A stretch of DNA of 64,000 nucleotides from Xylocopa sonorina (GCF_050948175.1 NC_135205.1:843795-907794); one strand, 5' to 3'; numbered from the stretch's first letter, positions 1 through 10,029 are shown. Numbers and translations are program-made. The notes: a model not told the origin generated them from the sequence alone.

Positions 1-445
1 TTTTAAACTTTTAACATTTTCCAGACATGCAGTAATTAACTTTCTCTAACGGCCTCGATGGCACATGCGGAAGCCATAAACCGGGGATTTCCGAAGGGCC
101 CACTGCCCGAGGCCAGGCTACCCTTGGTCACCCGGCGCAGGTATTAGGCCCAGCGGAAATCTCGCTACATAACCAAATATGGTAACATACAAAGTAAGCC
201 CCCACCAGAAACACCACCACTCTTCTCTAAGAAGGCGGTGGCTTAAGATAGGGAATATCCAATCAACAGGCGCGAGGTATGTAACGCGCCTACGAGGAAA
301 ATAGGAAAACTGCAAGACAGCAGTCTCCGCAGAGAATTCCTCGAAAAAACAAGAAATAAAAAAGCTCTTCAAAAGATTCTTGACTTTTACACTTTGTTCG
401 TAACCTCCTGAACACGCATACATACATACTACACATACTCCTTCA
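1..445 (+). repeat. 5' LTR (3' 445 bp only)
   Basis: Position 1 corresponds to 4708 in the 3' LTR with a constant offset of 4707. Reading the two side by side I find no mismatch or indel over the 445 shared bases. The LTR ends ..CTTCA at 445, one base before the primer binding site. Identity of this kind implies very recent insertion, or recent gene conversion. Confidence 0.95.
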
Positions 446-446
446 T

Positions 447-464
447 TGGTGACCCCGACGTGAT
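447..464 (+). promoter_or_regulatory. Primer binding site, tRNA-Trp
   Basis: TGGTGACCCCGACGTGAT is the exact reverse complement of the 3' end of insect tRNA-Trp including CCA. It sits one base after the LTR end. This would prime minus-strand reverse transcription. Confidence 0.88.
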
Positions 465-526
465 ACGTTCAAACAGTGTAAAGTCTTAAGCAAGTGTCCA
501 GTGAATAAGTTATAACCTCATCAACA

Positions 527-1363
527 ATGGCTACAAGAAAGAACGCAGCCGCTGCAGCCAACACTAGTCTAAGCACAGAACACACAAGTGTAGTGGAATC
601 GAATCGTTTCGCCATTCGCGTGCCGCCGTTTTATCCAGAGCATCCTAGCCTATGGTTTAACCAGCTAGAGGCTCAGTTTGCTCTGAATGGCGTGGTTGCA
701 GACCACACCAAATTCTACTACGTCGCAGCGCAGCTCGAGACGAAGTACGCGAAGGAGGTTCAGGACATTATTTCCAACCCCCCAGAATCGGAGAAATATG
801 AGACGCTAAAGGCTATGCTAACACAGCGTCTATCATCGACGCAGAACCAGAGGATCCAACAGCTCTTGGAAAAAGAAGAGATGGGCGACAGGACGCCGTC
901 GCAATTTCTCAGACATATGAGAAATTTAGCAGGTACGACGGTCACCGACGACTTCCTGCGCACGTTGTGGGCTGGTCGCCTTCCGGCCATGACCCGCGCA
1001 ATTGTGAATGCCCAAACGGACTTGCCTCTAACGAAAATAGCCGAGATCGCGGATCAAATACACGAGGGCGCACCGAAGAGCGAAACCGCCGTAGCCAGCG
1101 TTACCTCGGACACAGCCATCAACCAGCTAATGCAGAAATTACAGAGCTTGGAGACACGGATCGAGGAATTATCAAGGGCACGACCTCGAGATAGGCGGAG
1201 CGGCTATCACTGGCACCGGTCGCGATCAGGAAGCGCACGGCGACGCAGATCCCCATCTGCAAATAAAACCTGCTGGTACCATCGGAGATTCGGTAAAGAA
1301 TCGACGAAATGCGTGCCGCCTTGCAATTTTAACCAGGCGGGAAACGAGCAGGGACGCCACTGA
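527..1363 (+). CDS. gag: Gag, 278 codons
   Basis: Structural capsid/nucleocapsid polyprotein of the gypsy element. It starts at the first ATG, 63 bp after the primer site. The capsid-like part contains the PPFYPEHPSLWFNQLEAQF stretch (about residues 33-51), typical of CsRn1/Kabuki-like Gag. A basic Arg/Ser-rich segment (about residues 215-245) precedes the C-x2-H-x9-C-x3-C motif (CWYHRRFGK..TKCVPPCNF, about residues 249-268), which replaces the usual CCHC zinc knuckles. The frame is open throughout. It ends at a TGA (1361-1363) and overlaps the pol frame by 31 bp, with a -1 slippery heptamer inside the overlap. Confidence 0.92.
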   Translation: MATRKNAAAAANTSLSTEHTSVVESNRFAIRVPPFYPEHPSLWFNQLEAQFALNGVVADHTKFYYVAAQLETKYAKEVQDIISNPPESEKYETLKAMLTQRLSSTQNQRIQQLLEKEEMGDRTPSQFLRHMRNLAGTTVTDDFLRTLWAGRLPAMTRAIVNAQTDLPLTKIAEIADQIHEGAPKSETAVASVTSDTAINQLMQKLQSLETRIEELSRARPRDRRSGYHWHRSRSGSARRRRSPSANKTCWYHRRFGKESTKCVPPCNFNQAGNEQGRH

Positions 1364-3384
1364 GTGCGGCTATCAGTGAGGGTCCACAAACCAGCCGTTT
1401 CTTCGTAGCTGATAGGGTCAGCAAGGAAGAATTCCTCATCGACACCGGCTCGGATCTGTGCGTGTACCCACGTGCACGAGTTAAAGACCGAGTCGAGAAG
1501 ACACCCTATGAGCTATACGCGGCAAACAGCTCGGTCATCGCAACCTACGGAGTGAGGACATTCAATCTGGACCTCGGACTTCGCCGCGCCTTCCCCTGGA
1601 AGTTCATCGTCGCGGACGTCACGAGGCCAATCATCGGTGCAGACTTCCTCACTCATTATGGGCTGCTGATCGACTTGCGTAACAGACGGCTATTGGACCA
1701 GACGACATCGCTGAGCTCGGGAGGACGAATTATAGCGGACAGCACACAGTCCGTAAAAACAATCATAGGGAGTTCTCCCTACGACCTCCTCCTGGCAGAG
1801 TATGCCACGATCACGCGACCCACAGCAGTGACACCGCAGGTAAAGCACGACATAGTGCATCATATAAACACAACCGCCGGGCAACCCGTATTTTGCAAAC
1901 CGCGCCGCTTAGCACCGCAGCTATTTAAAATCGCGCGTGCGGAGTTCGAAGATCTCCTGCGCCAAGGTCACATCCGTCCGTCGAAAAGCCAATGGGCTTC
2001 AGCCCTACACATGGTTCCGAAGAAAGACAACGGATGGAGACCTTGCGGAGACTATCGGGCTCTAAACGCTAGAACTGTACCGGATAGATACCCGATCCCA
2101 CACATCGAGGATTTTACGCGCACGTTGTCAGGAAACGTAATCTTTTCAACGTTAGATTTAGTTCGCGCGTACCATCAAATACCAGTAAATCCGGCTGACG
2201 TCGAAAAAACGGCGATAACCACACCTTTCGGATTATACGAATACGCCTCAATGCCGTTTGGATTGAGAAACGCGGCACAAACGTTCCAACGTTTTATAGA
2301 CACGGTTCTGAGAGGGCTCGATTTTTGTTACGCGTATCTCGACGATATATTAATAGCGTCGAAAAACGAGTCCGAACACCGAGAGCACGTCCGACAGGTT
2401 TTCGCTCGTTTACAACAATACGGTGTCGTGATAAATCCGACAAAATGCGTTTTCGCCGCGACAGAAGTAAGATTCCTGGGCTACGCAGTTAACAGTCAGG
2501 GAACAAAACCGCTACCCGACAAGGTCGAGGCCATAATGAAATTCCCAAAACCTACGATCGTGAAGCAATTACGTGGTTTCCTGGGAATGATAAATTTTTA
2601 CCGGAGATTCATTCCCGACGCGGCGGTATTACAGGCTCCGTTAAATAAATTATTAACCGGAAAAAAATTAAAAAGCACCACGCCGATCGCGTGGACTAAG
2701 GAGACCGAATCGGCTCTCGAAAATCTAAAATCCGCGCTCGCAAAGGCAACTCTTTTGGCACATCCAGCCAACAACGCGCAACTTGCAATAATGGTAGACG
2801 CATCAGATTTCGCGTTAGGTGCTACGCTACAGCAGCGGCAAGGAAATTCGTGGCAGCCACTTGCCTTCCACACGAAATCCTTGTCGTCTGCACAAAGAAA
2901 ATATAGCGCGTACGACCGTGAACTTCTCGCGATCTATTCCGCCGTAAAGCAATTCCGACATGCAATAGAAGGTCGTGTATTTACCATATACACTGACCAT
3001 AAACCAATAACGTTCGCATTCAGACAAAAACCGGAAAAATCAACTCCAAGGCAATTTCGTTACTTGGATTACATAGCACAATTTTCTACCGATATCCGCC
3101 ACATTAGCGGCAAGGATAACGAGGTAGCGGACGCGTTGTCGCGAATAGAAGTCATTTCCGCTCCAATAGACTTTGATAAACTCGCGGAATCTCAAAATAC
3201 CGACCAGGAATTGAAAGAGCTCATGGCATCAGGCACATCGTTAAAATTAAAACGCGTAAAATTCACAACAAGTGAAGCGCATGTATACTGCGACGTAACA
3301 ACAGATATTGTCCGCCATTTATTACAAAACCATACCGACGTCAGGCCTTTGCGTCAATTCACGGGCTCTCGCATCCGGGAGTGA
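1333..3384 (+). CDS. pol: Pol, N-terminal part: protease, reverse transcriptase, RNase H
   Basis: The frame opens at 1333 without an ATG, so expression would need the frameshift in the gag overlap. The aspartic protease motif DTGSD is at about 1441-1455. RT core motifs follow: STLDLVRAYHQIPV near 2150 and the catalytic YLDD at 2335-2346. RNase H shows MVDASDFALGA (about 2790), the E in YDRELLAIYSAVK and TDHKPITFAF (about 2990), then the tether motif GKDNEVADALSR. The frame stops at 3384, just inside the integrase zinc-binding region, although homology continues in another frame. A single 1-nt lesion between about 3276 and 3384 therefore separates this part from integrase. Confidence 0.92.
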   Translation, partial: PGGKRAGTPLSAAISEGPQTSRFFVADRVSKEEFLIDTGSDLCVYPRARVKDRVEKTPYELYAANSSVIATYGVRTFNLDLGLRRAFPWKFIVADVTRPIIGADFLTHYGLLIDLRNRRLLDQTTSLSSGGRIIADSTQSVKTIIGSSPYDLLLAEYATITRPTAVTPQVKHDIVHHINTTAGQPVFCKPRRLAPQLFKIARAEFEDLLRQGHIRPSKSQWASALHMVPKKDNGWRPCGDYRALNARTVPDRYPIPHIEDFTRTLSGNVIFSTLDLVRAYHQIPVNPADVEKTAITTPFGLYEYASMPFGLRNAAQTFQRFIDTVLRGLDFCYAYLDDILIASKNESEHREHVRQVFARLQQYGVVINPTKCVFAATEVRFLGYAVNSQGTKPLPDKVEAIMKFPKPTIVKQLRGFLGMINFYRRFIPDAAVLQAPLNKLLTGKKLKSTTPIAWTKETESALENLKSALAKATLLAHPANNAQLAIMVDASDFALGATLQQRQGNSWQPLAFHTKSLSSAQRKYSAYDRELLAIYSAVKQFRHAIEGRVFTIYTDHKPITFAFRQKPEKSTPRQFRYLDYIAQFSTDIRHISGKDNEVADALSRIEVISAPIDFDKLAESQNTDQELKELMASGTSLKLKRVKFTTSEAHVYCDVTTDIVRHLLQNHTDVRPLRQFTGSRIRE
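1339..1345 (+). promoter_or_regulatory. Candidate -1 ribosomal frameshift site GGGAAAC
   Basis: In the gag frame this reads G GGA AAC, a canonical X XXY YYZ heptamer. It lies 15 bp before the gag stop codon. A slip of -1 moves exactly into the pol frame, which is open from 1333. Position, phase and sequence all fit programmed Gag-Pol expression. I cannot test for a downstream pseudoknot by eye. Confidence 0.75.
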
Positions 3385-4475
3385 AAACTACCGTAAAATT
3401 AGTTAAGGAACGCTTTATATGGCCGTCGATGGAACGCGATTGTCGCGAATGGGCGCGTAGTTGTCTAGACTGCCAACGCGCAAAAATCACGCGACATAAC
3501 AGAACTCCGGTCGGCACGTACACTTTACCGTCTGCTAGATTCGAACACGTGAACATCGATTTAGTAGGCCCGCTACCGATTTCACGCGGATACAGATATT
3601 GCCTAACGTGCGTCGATAGGTATACGCGATGGCCAGAGGTCTTCCCTATCGAGAATATCGAGGCGGAGACCGTCGCGAGAACGTTCATTGCTGGCTGGGT
3701 CGCTCGTTTCGGTACGCCCTTACGTATCACCACTGATCAGGGCAGACAGTTCGAAAGCGAACTGTTCAAGCACTTAAATGTTTTTCTCGGGTCGACGCAT
3801 TTAAGAACCACGGCATATCACCCAGCAGCGAACGGCCTCGTAGAACGCCTGCACAGACAGCTAAAGGCAGCAATCAGGTGTCATAACGATGAACGTTGGA
3901 CTGATTCGCTGCCCATAGTGCTATTAGGCATAAGATCAGCATATCGCGACGATCTGGAGGCATCTACGGCCGAACTCGTATACGGACAAAACCTAAGATT
4001 ACCGGGCGAATTCTTCAGTAATACAAAATCCGATAACCGCGAACCGCCCGATACAATTAAAGAACTTCGCGCACACTTCAGAGAAGTAAGACCAATTCCC
4101 GGAACTCGACACGGAGAGCGAAAAATATTTATCCACAAAGACCTGGAGACGTCTTCTCACGTCTTCGTCCGCGTCGATGCCGTCAAGCGACCGCTACAAC
4201 ATCCGTACGAAGGACCATTTCCGGTCGTGTCACGGGCAAATAAAACTTATGTAATACGGTTGAGAGGAAAGGATACCACAGTATCTGTTGACCGCCTCAA
4301 ACCGGCTTACTCAATCAAAATAGAAGATGAGAACACCGTTACCGAACAAACTAGCGAGCCATACAACGAAATAAATAATAAAGAAAGCTCGCAACCAACT
4401 TGCACACAGGAACCTCTGCGAACGCGCTCAGGGAGACGGGTGAGATTCCCAGACCGCCTGCAGGTTGGTCGTTAG
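3276..4475 (+). CDS. pol: Pol, C-terminal part: integrase
   Basis: Continuation of pol in the third frame, open from 3276. The HHCC zinc-binding domain is visible as HGLSHPG (about 3360-3380) and CLDCQRAK (about 3462-3485). The DDE core residues are in IDLVGPLP (about 3556), TTDQGRQFES (about 3736) and GLVERLHRQLKAA (about 3840). A GPY/F-type module (YEGPFPVVSR, about 4206) leads to DRLKPAY, followed by a hydrophilic tail and a stop at 4475. All catalytic residues are present. It is separated from RT/RNase H only by a one-base frame change, which is odd for an element with identical LTRs. This could be a fresh mutation, an assembly error, or an unusual second frameshift. Confidence 0.92.
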   Translation, partial: SACILRRNNRYCPPFITKPYRRQAFASIHGLSHPGVKTTVKLVKERFIWPSMERDCREWARSCLDCQRAKITRHNRTPVGTYTLPSARFEHVNIDLVGPLPISRGYRYCLTCVDRYTRWPEVFPIENIEAETVARTFIAGWVARFGTPLRITTDQGRQFESELFKHLNVFLGSTHLRTTAYHPAANGLVERLHRQLKAAIRCHNDERWTDSLPIVLLGIRSAYRDDLEASTAELVYGQNLRLPGEFFSNTKSDNREPPDTIKELRAHFREVRPIPGTRHGERKIFIHKDLETSSHVFVRVDAVKRPLQHPYEGPFPVVSRANKTYVIRLRGKDTTVSVDRLKPAYSIKIEDENTVTEQTSEPYNEINNKESSQPTCTQEPLRTRSGRRVRFPDRLQVGR

Positions 4476-4608
4476 TGGCAATAGAGATAAGTAGTTAGTA
4501 AGTTTGTACATAGTAGGTAAGCATAATTTTAAGTTATCTGTTAAGCATAGCCACTAGCAAATAATATGTAAATATTGTAAGGTAACGTTTGCACTGGTAA
4601 GGGGGTGA
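4476..4608 (+). other. 3' untranslated region with polypurine tract
   Basis: AT-rich non-coding spacer between the pol stop and the 3' LTR. It ends in AAGGGGGTGA (4599-4608), which fits a polypurine tract for plus-strand priming directly before the LTR start at TG 4609. Confidence 0.75.
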
Positions 4609-5152
4609 TGTAGCGGCTAGCAGTATGGTACAATAGAAGACCTTTCGCTACAAACGGCTAGCACGGTTTAGGGTATGCGCAGCAATAAAGCCATTTTTGA
4701 GGAACCGTTTTAAACTTTTAACATTTTCCAGACATGCAGTAATTAACTTTCTCTAACGGCCTCGATGGCACATGCGGAAGCCATAAACCGGGGATTTCCG
4801 AAGGGCCCACTGCCCGAGGCCAGGCTACCCTTGGTCACCCGGCGCAGGTATTAGGCCCAGCGGAAATCTCGCTACATAACCAAATATGGTAACATACAAA
4901 GTAAGCCCCCACCAGAAACACCACCACTCTTCTCTAAGAAGGCGGTGGCTTAAGATAGGGAATATCCAATCAACAGGCGCGAGGTATGTAACGCGCCTAC
5001 GAGGAAAATAGGAAAACTGCAAGACAGCAGTCTCCGCAGAGAATTCCTCGAAAAAACAAGAAATAAAAAAGCTCTTCAAAAGATTCTTGACTTTTACACT
5101 TTGTTCGTAACCTCCTGAACACGCATACATACATACTACACATACTCCTTCA
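4609..5152 (+). repeat. 3' LTR, 544 bp, complete
   Basis: Starts TGTAGCGG and ends CTTCA, consistent with TG..CA termini. A polyadenylation-like AATAAA is at 4684-4689. Bases 4708-5152 match 1-445 exactly by eye. The downstream flank (tagcaaaacatgaagacc) aligns with the outer edge of arm A' near 34985. Confidence 0.93.
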
Positions 5153-7090
5153 TAGCAAAACATGAAGACCAAAAAGATCACATATAAGTTGAATCCACAA
5201 TGCGGTCATAGAGATACAGAAACGGCAAAAATTCCAAACAATAATTAACAAAATTCAAAAAGGGAGGAGTTAAAATCCATCTCCTTGACGATGATAAGAA
5301 ACAAGTCTGCCTCATGCACTACAATATCCCAAACAACCAGCGATTGGCACGCCAAGGACAACAGATGGAACGAATTCCGTGGCAGAACTGTGCAAAGACA
5401 ATGCCCTTACTCAGTTCTCGCAACGGCATATTCTCAGTGCTGTGGCGACACGCGTATCACGGCACTATTAATGCACCGCGATATAGCACACGGGATACAC
5501 GGTCGTGGCAATGACACTATCAGCTTACCGTAGCTACATGCGTGATAGTAGCGTAGGCTGACATTTACTAATGGGAAAACTGATTGCACAAAAATTATAA
5601 GCAAATATGTAAAATGACTAAACCAAGCAATTTACTTATTTTGATTCCAAAATAGATACACCGGCACGAAACAGAAATGTAAGAACTCGATTTTATTATT
5701 TTCTATAAACTAGCTCGATACGGCGATTTCTTCCATAAAGTCGCTAATTACTTTATCATAAAAATATATACATTTACTTTATATATATTTTCCACAATTC
5801 ATCGTTACAAATTCATGCAGTTGAGGATTATATTAAATACGACGACAGCATGTCATTTAAGAAATTACACAAGGCGAAGTTAGAGACGCAACAGCATGAA
5901 TTTGTATTTTGTAAGTAATACTGTTCTTACAAATAATATTTTTAGTTTATGACGGGTTGAGAGAAATATATATGACTCCCTCAATAACTATAAATATTGG
6001 AAAACAACTATCAAAATATCTGTCAATACTCGTATGTTGAACATCTAGTGACATCTAACGGTTTTAATTTGTATGAAAGCACAGGTTCCCCATTACCAAA
6101 TGTGACCCAACCTCATTGCTGAGAAGATTCATGAACTGAGCGATGACACGTGTGTCACGATGGTGCTGGCGCTGCGCGATTCACACGGCGTGTTATGTTA
6201 GTCTAGAACGTGCTGGCTACAGGTTCTCACATTTTAACCAACGAATCCGGTCACAGATGGTTACGGATCAACTGACACTCCTCGGAAGTGACAATATAGC
6301 GCTGGTATGGTGGCGCCACCATTTTGTCATTCGTTATCCTGAATGCTTTTTAGAGCATTACTCGGAATTGAAGTGGACACATAGCTACTTAATCGCGAAT
6401 TTGTACGAATGCGTACAATAAGAAAGGACTATTACATGGATAAATTGTAGAATTCCATTTGTAATTGATAATTAGATTATAAACATTTATATGCTTTTAT
6501 CAGAAATTTAAATACGTCAAGATTGCAGTACGCAGGTGTGTAAATATCACTTTGCGATCTCATTTCATTTTGGCAGTTATACTTATATATAAGCATCTAT
6601 CCAGGCATAAAGCTTGATAATCTTTCAACTATAAAATAATTATAAAACATTAGACTTTTTCCTGGCATTGGTCTATTTTATCATTTTCGGGACTTGTGAA
6701 GCAGCTAGAACTATAACAACAAAATACTTTATATCTTTGCTCATTGTTTTAAAAAAAATACTAAATATGAATAACTATGTTCATTTTATTATAAATGTAT
6801 GAGTAAAGTATATATGAGTAAAGTATCTATGAGTAAAGTATATATCAATATATATATAATAAAATATTAAATACATAATTAAATATTTTCAAACGTGATT
6901 TGTTTAATTTTTATCATTTAACGTTACAAAATATAGTAGAAAAATATATAAAAATATATTTTACTTTTTTTTTTAATATTTAAAATATTTTATATTATCA
7001 TATTAAACTTTTACAAAAAGTAACAAAATTTTTGTAGGTAGGGATGACTTTTCCTTAATTAGTTAATCTGTCGGTTTTTTTTAAGAAGAC
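5153..7090. other. AT-rich non-coding part of arm A
   Basis: No supported gene. 5270-5560 and 6060-6420 are less AT-rich and hold ORFs of 82 and 92 codons, but neither resembles a family and neither stays open in the inverted copy, so I do not call them. 6780-7020 is very AT-rich with short direct repeats (gagtaaagtatatat). The whole stretch is duplicated in arm A'. Confidence 0.7.
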
Positions 7091-7095
7091 GATAT

Positions 7096-8555
7096 TCAAT
7101 TTTTCAAAGTAAGTTTCGACTTCAAATTGACCATTAATTTCTCTTATTTCATTGCTTTTCGTAGATCATCGCTAATTTCCAACTTTTCCATTACAACTTT
7201 GCCGATGCAAGTATTAATTTTCCGAAATATATGTAATATTATATTACTAGCAAACTTATTTTTCATTTCTAATTAATTTGAACGCAAAAAATATATTTCT
7301 TTCATGAGAAAGCATTGCGAGAAAATTTTGAGAATCCATTGTTAATGTTGTACCTAGTGGTTGACTAGGTTCTCCTCTCCATGCCACACATTTTTACCAT
7401 TTTTAAGATCCAAGAACCGTGTACCAGCTTCGTCACCTTTGAAATTTACGAAATTTACATACTGTAAATTTTTTCAAATGTGATATTAATTAACTTCTGA
7501 ATTATGGTTGCTTGGGCAATAAATCAGACTGATCTAGGACATGCTGTAATGTATGAAGACCAATAAATTTTTTTTAACATAATGAACAATAGATAATATT
7601 TGAGCTTACAGTTTTGTTAACGAACTCGCTATTTAAATTAATTTAGATGACAACTAATATTTGCATGATCATTTCCTCTGGTTTATCTGTACAATTTGTT
7701 TGTTCTTTTAAATTGTCATACATAATTATCCAAATCTATCTGTTTCAAATTCTCCTCTAGGAAGGAATCAGGCATCAATTTATCTGATCAATAATATTTA
7801 TATTCTGGAAAATAAATTGATTTGTTTACTAGAATATAAATTATACATTCGTATATTAATTGTAAACCTTTATTTAATTATTCACATCTAGATTACACGC
7901 ATAATGAGTAAAATCAGACATTCCTTCAGTTTTTTGATATCGCTTCATCAATTAAAGACTGATTAGTAACAGATTTACTGACTTCGCAAAATAAAAGTGT
8001 ACATTGCATCAACCATTATTTCCAGCTTCCCACTATAAGTTTGTGATTCTGAACAAACTAACTTCTCCATCGCAGCCATCTGTACACCTGAAACAACGCG
8101 TGCGTAAGGCAATCTTAAATTGGGAGAATTATTTTTCTTAACAATGGAATTAGAAATATAAATAATTTACTGCAGTCTTTGACAAGACTGCATTCACAGC
8201 AATACCATCATTTTCATATTTATCGGCCCTTTCAAGAGCACACATTAACATTCCAAACTTGGATATTATATAATCGACACGAGTTTGAAATCATATTCGT
8301 TTAATTTTTATACTTAGTGGTGGGCTGATATTTATTATATGAGGATTTGTGCCTTTCCTTAAATATGGTAAGCATACCTTGGACCTGAAAATAAGTATAG
8401 TGTCATCTTAGTGAATTTTATTTCTACAACTAAAATAGAACTTTTATATGAACACTAGAAATGTTCCTCTAGAATTGATATTATTCATAAGATCATAATT
8501 TTTCACACCTATGGATTCTATGCCTGGTTAAAGTAATAGCGCTAGCATCGTTAAC
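7096..8555 (-). pseudogene. HSDL2: HSDL2-like pseudogene, 5'-truncated, introns retained (copy 1)
   Basis: HSDL2 is a short-chain dehydrogenase/reductase fused to a C-terminal SCP2 sterol-carrier domain; the family protein is peroxisomal/mitochondrial and linked to lipid metabolism. Exon-like blocks on the minus strand run in gene order: 8454-8555 (VNDASAITLT, NYDLMNNINSRGTFLV), 8171-8384 (PYLRKGTNPHIINISPPL, KFGMLMCALERADKYENDG, AVNAVLSKTA), about 7885-8087 (AAMEKLVCSES, GMSDFTHYAC), 7719-7804 (KLMPDSFLEENLKQ), about 7300-7461 (SCP2: GDEAGTRFLDLKNGKN, TLTMDSQNFLAML) and 7096-7215 (MEKLEISDDLRKAMK). Introns are retained, so it is not a processed copy. Lesions include a 1-bp insertion after ITLT, a TGA after SIKIKRI, a frameshift in GEEP, a TAA in the last block, and loss of the first donor (GTAAGT to GTTCAT). 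The cofactor-binding half of the SDR domain is missing; minisatellite replaces it. Confidence 0.88.
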
Positions 8556-8745
8556 CTTTTCAGCACTGAGGTGTGTGACAAATGATTTTGTGAAAACTCA
8601 TATGTGGCATTCGTTGTTGTCAGTCCGCTGGAGTCATCTCTGTGAAAACTGTTCAAGCTGTTCGCAATTCTGTTTCAGCAGTGATTGAAGAGATGGCGAA
8701 ACGAGTCAATACATGCCTACGGATGGGTGTTTCCATTAAGAATAA
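8556..8745. other. Spacer between HSDL2 remnant and minisatellite
   Basis: About 190 bp, duplicated in arm A' (30730-30874). No feature recognised. It is where the 5' part of the HSDL2 gene is lost. Confidence 0.5.
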
Positions 8746-8749
8746 CTTA

Positions 8750-9015
8750 TAAGTTACCGATGGATGGCGCTGCTGGCGGTCGGTTACTCACAATCGACCG
8801 ACGGCTGGTGCTGCTGGTGCTCAATAATCCATAAATTATAGACGACTGGTGTTACCTACAACCGATAGCGCATGCTTTCACATACAGCTGGTGCAACCAA
8901 TAGTAAGTGAAGCCTGCGGTCGATAACTTATGATATAATAACGGCTGGTATTGCCAATAGTCGGGAATTCAAGACCTATCGACGGATGGCATTGCCATCT
9001 GTCGGTAATCCATCT
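8750..9015. repeat. ~41-bp degenerate minisatellite
   Basis: Diverged tandem copies built around (C/G)GACGGCTGGTGTTGCC with AGTCGGTAA..ATGA spacers. Manual spacing in the better-preserved partner at 30405-30730 gives units of about 40-42 bp. It separates the truncated HSDL2 from telomere-like DNA in both arms. Confidence 0.75.
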
Positions 9016-9029
9016 CTTACTTGGCTTCA

Positions 9030-9222
9030 CTTAATATAACACCCACTAAACTTAATTTAAACCAACCTAACACAATCTAACATTACCTTTCATAAACATA
9101 AAAAAATCAAACCTACGCTTTCTTAAATCTAACCCAACATAACTAAGCAACCTACAAACATACCCAAACATAACCCAACCTAACATAACCTAGCGCAACT
9201 TAACTAAATCTAATATAACCAC
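9030..9222. repeat. Degenerate telomere-like (CCTAA)n / TTAGG-type repeats
   Basis: Repeated AACCTAACATAACC, CCTAACACAATCTAACATTACC and similar words, i.e. decayed TTAGG / TTAGGTTGGG on the opposite strand. They abut the 5' end of the LINE at about 9225. TTAGG is the ancestral insect telomere repeat. No perfect tandem run remains, so this is an internal relic and not a functional telomere. Confidence 0.7.
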
Positions 9223-10029
9223 ACTTCCATCTCGGGACGGAAGCAACTTTCGCAACTTTCCCAGGGATGAGGCTATGCAGTAAGCCTTCCACAGTTATGT
9301 AGTGGCAGAGATCCGCTCCAATTGAACGTTTATTCACGTAATATAATATAATAATCGGCGGGTTCAATCGGAGCGGGTCCACATGGAATACAGGAGCGCC
9401 TTCGGCTAAATGAAAACGAACAATCGGAAAAGAATAAAACTTTACTAACAAATCGTACGGAAATCAGATATTTCGACGCGTATCCAATATATATCTAACT
9501 AAAACGTAATTCGACAAATATAAAGGATAAGTGGAAATATTCATCAATATGTGACATATACAAATTAACGGATGCAAGGGAGTACACTCGATCTCGGGCT
9601 AGCGAGACTGAGGCACCATCATGATGTAACCGTATAACGCCGGTTCTGGGATGGTGCAGAGAGGAAATGTGGAGGATAGAGAGCATAAAATAACAACAAC
9701 GTAACTAAAGAGAAATAAAAAGAAAATCTGTGGAAACATTGCATTTATTAAGAGGAAATCCTACGAATATCAAACAACAGATTATATATCATACTGTACC
9801 GACAACGATATAGACGATATCGTGAGAGAAAATAAGAAGTTCGAGAAACCTAAAACGAAAACAATACTTTAGACTAACGAATCAATATCACTCATTCCAG
9901 CAAGCTTAATGGAAAACGCATGACTACGAATCGGTTAGAGTATAAGGTAGATGCTGGTCGCGGTTTAAGTGGTCCTGGGAGTCCCTCGCCAGCATCAGGG
10001 CAGGCAGTAGGATGGTGAAGGGCCTGCAG

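Larger units (their letters stand above)
1..5152 (+). mobile_element. CsRn1-type Ty3/gypsy LTR retrotransposon, 5' edge cut by the window
   Basis: Directly seen: two long direct repeats (1-445 and 4609-5152), a tRNA-Trp primer site, gag, pol in protease-RT-RNase H-integrase order, and a purine-rich tract before the 3' LTR. The gag C-terminus carries a C-x2-H-x9-C-x3-C motif in place of CCHC knuckles. That motif plus the tRNA-Trp primer are, as I recall the literature, the hallmarks of the CsRn1/Kabuki clade. No envelope gene is present. The element lies at the outer end of arm A of an inverted duplication, and the bases after 5152 resume homology with the other arm, so it appears inserted into the arm. 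Target-site duplication cannot be tested because the 5' end is outside the window. Confidence 0.93.

Noticed and set aside
118..423. 101-codon minus-strand ORF, repeated at 4825-5181
   Set aside because: It lies inside the gypsy LTRs and is open only because both LTRs are identical; no protein motif.
6143..6421. 92-codon ORF in arm A
   Set aside because: Broken in arm A'; composition not convincing.
7350..7440. Possible small structured RNA (GTACCTAGTGGTTGACTAGG)
   Set aside because: Explained as the SCP2-domain exon of the HSDL2 pseudogene on the minus strand.
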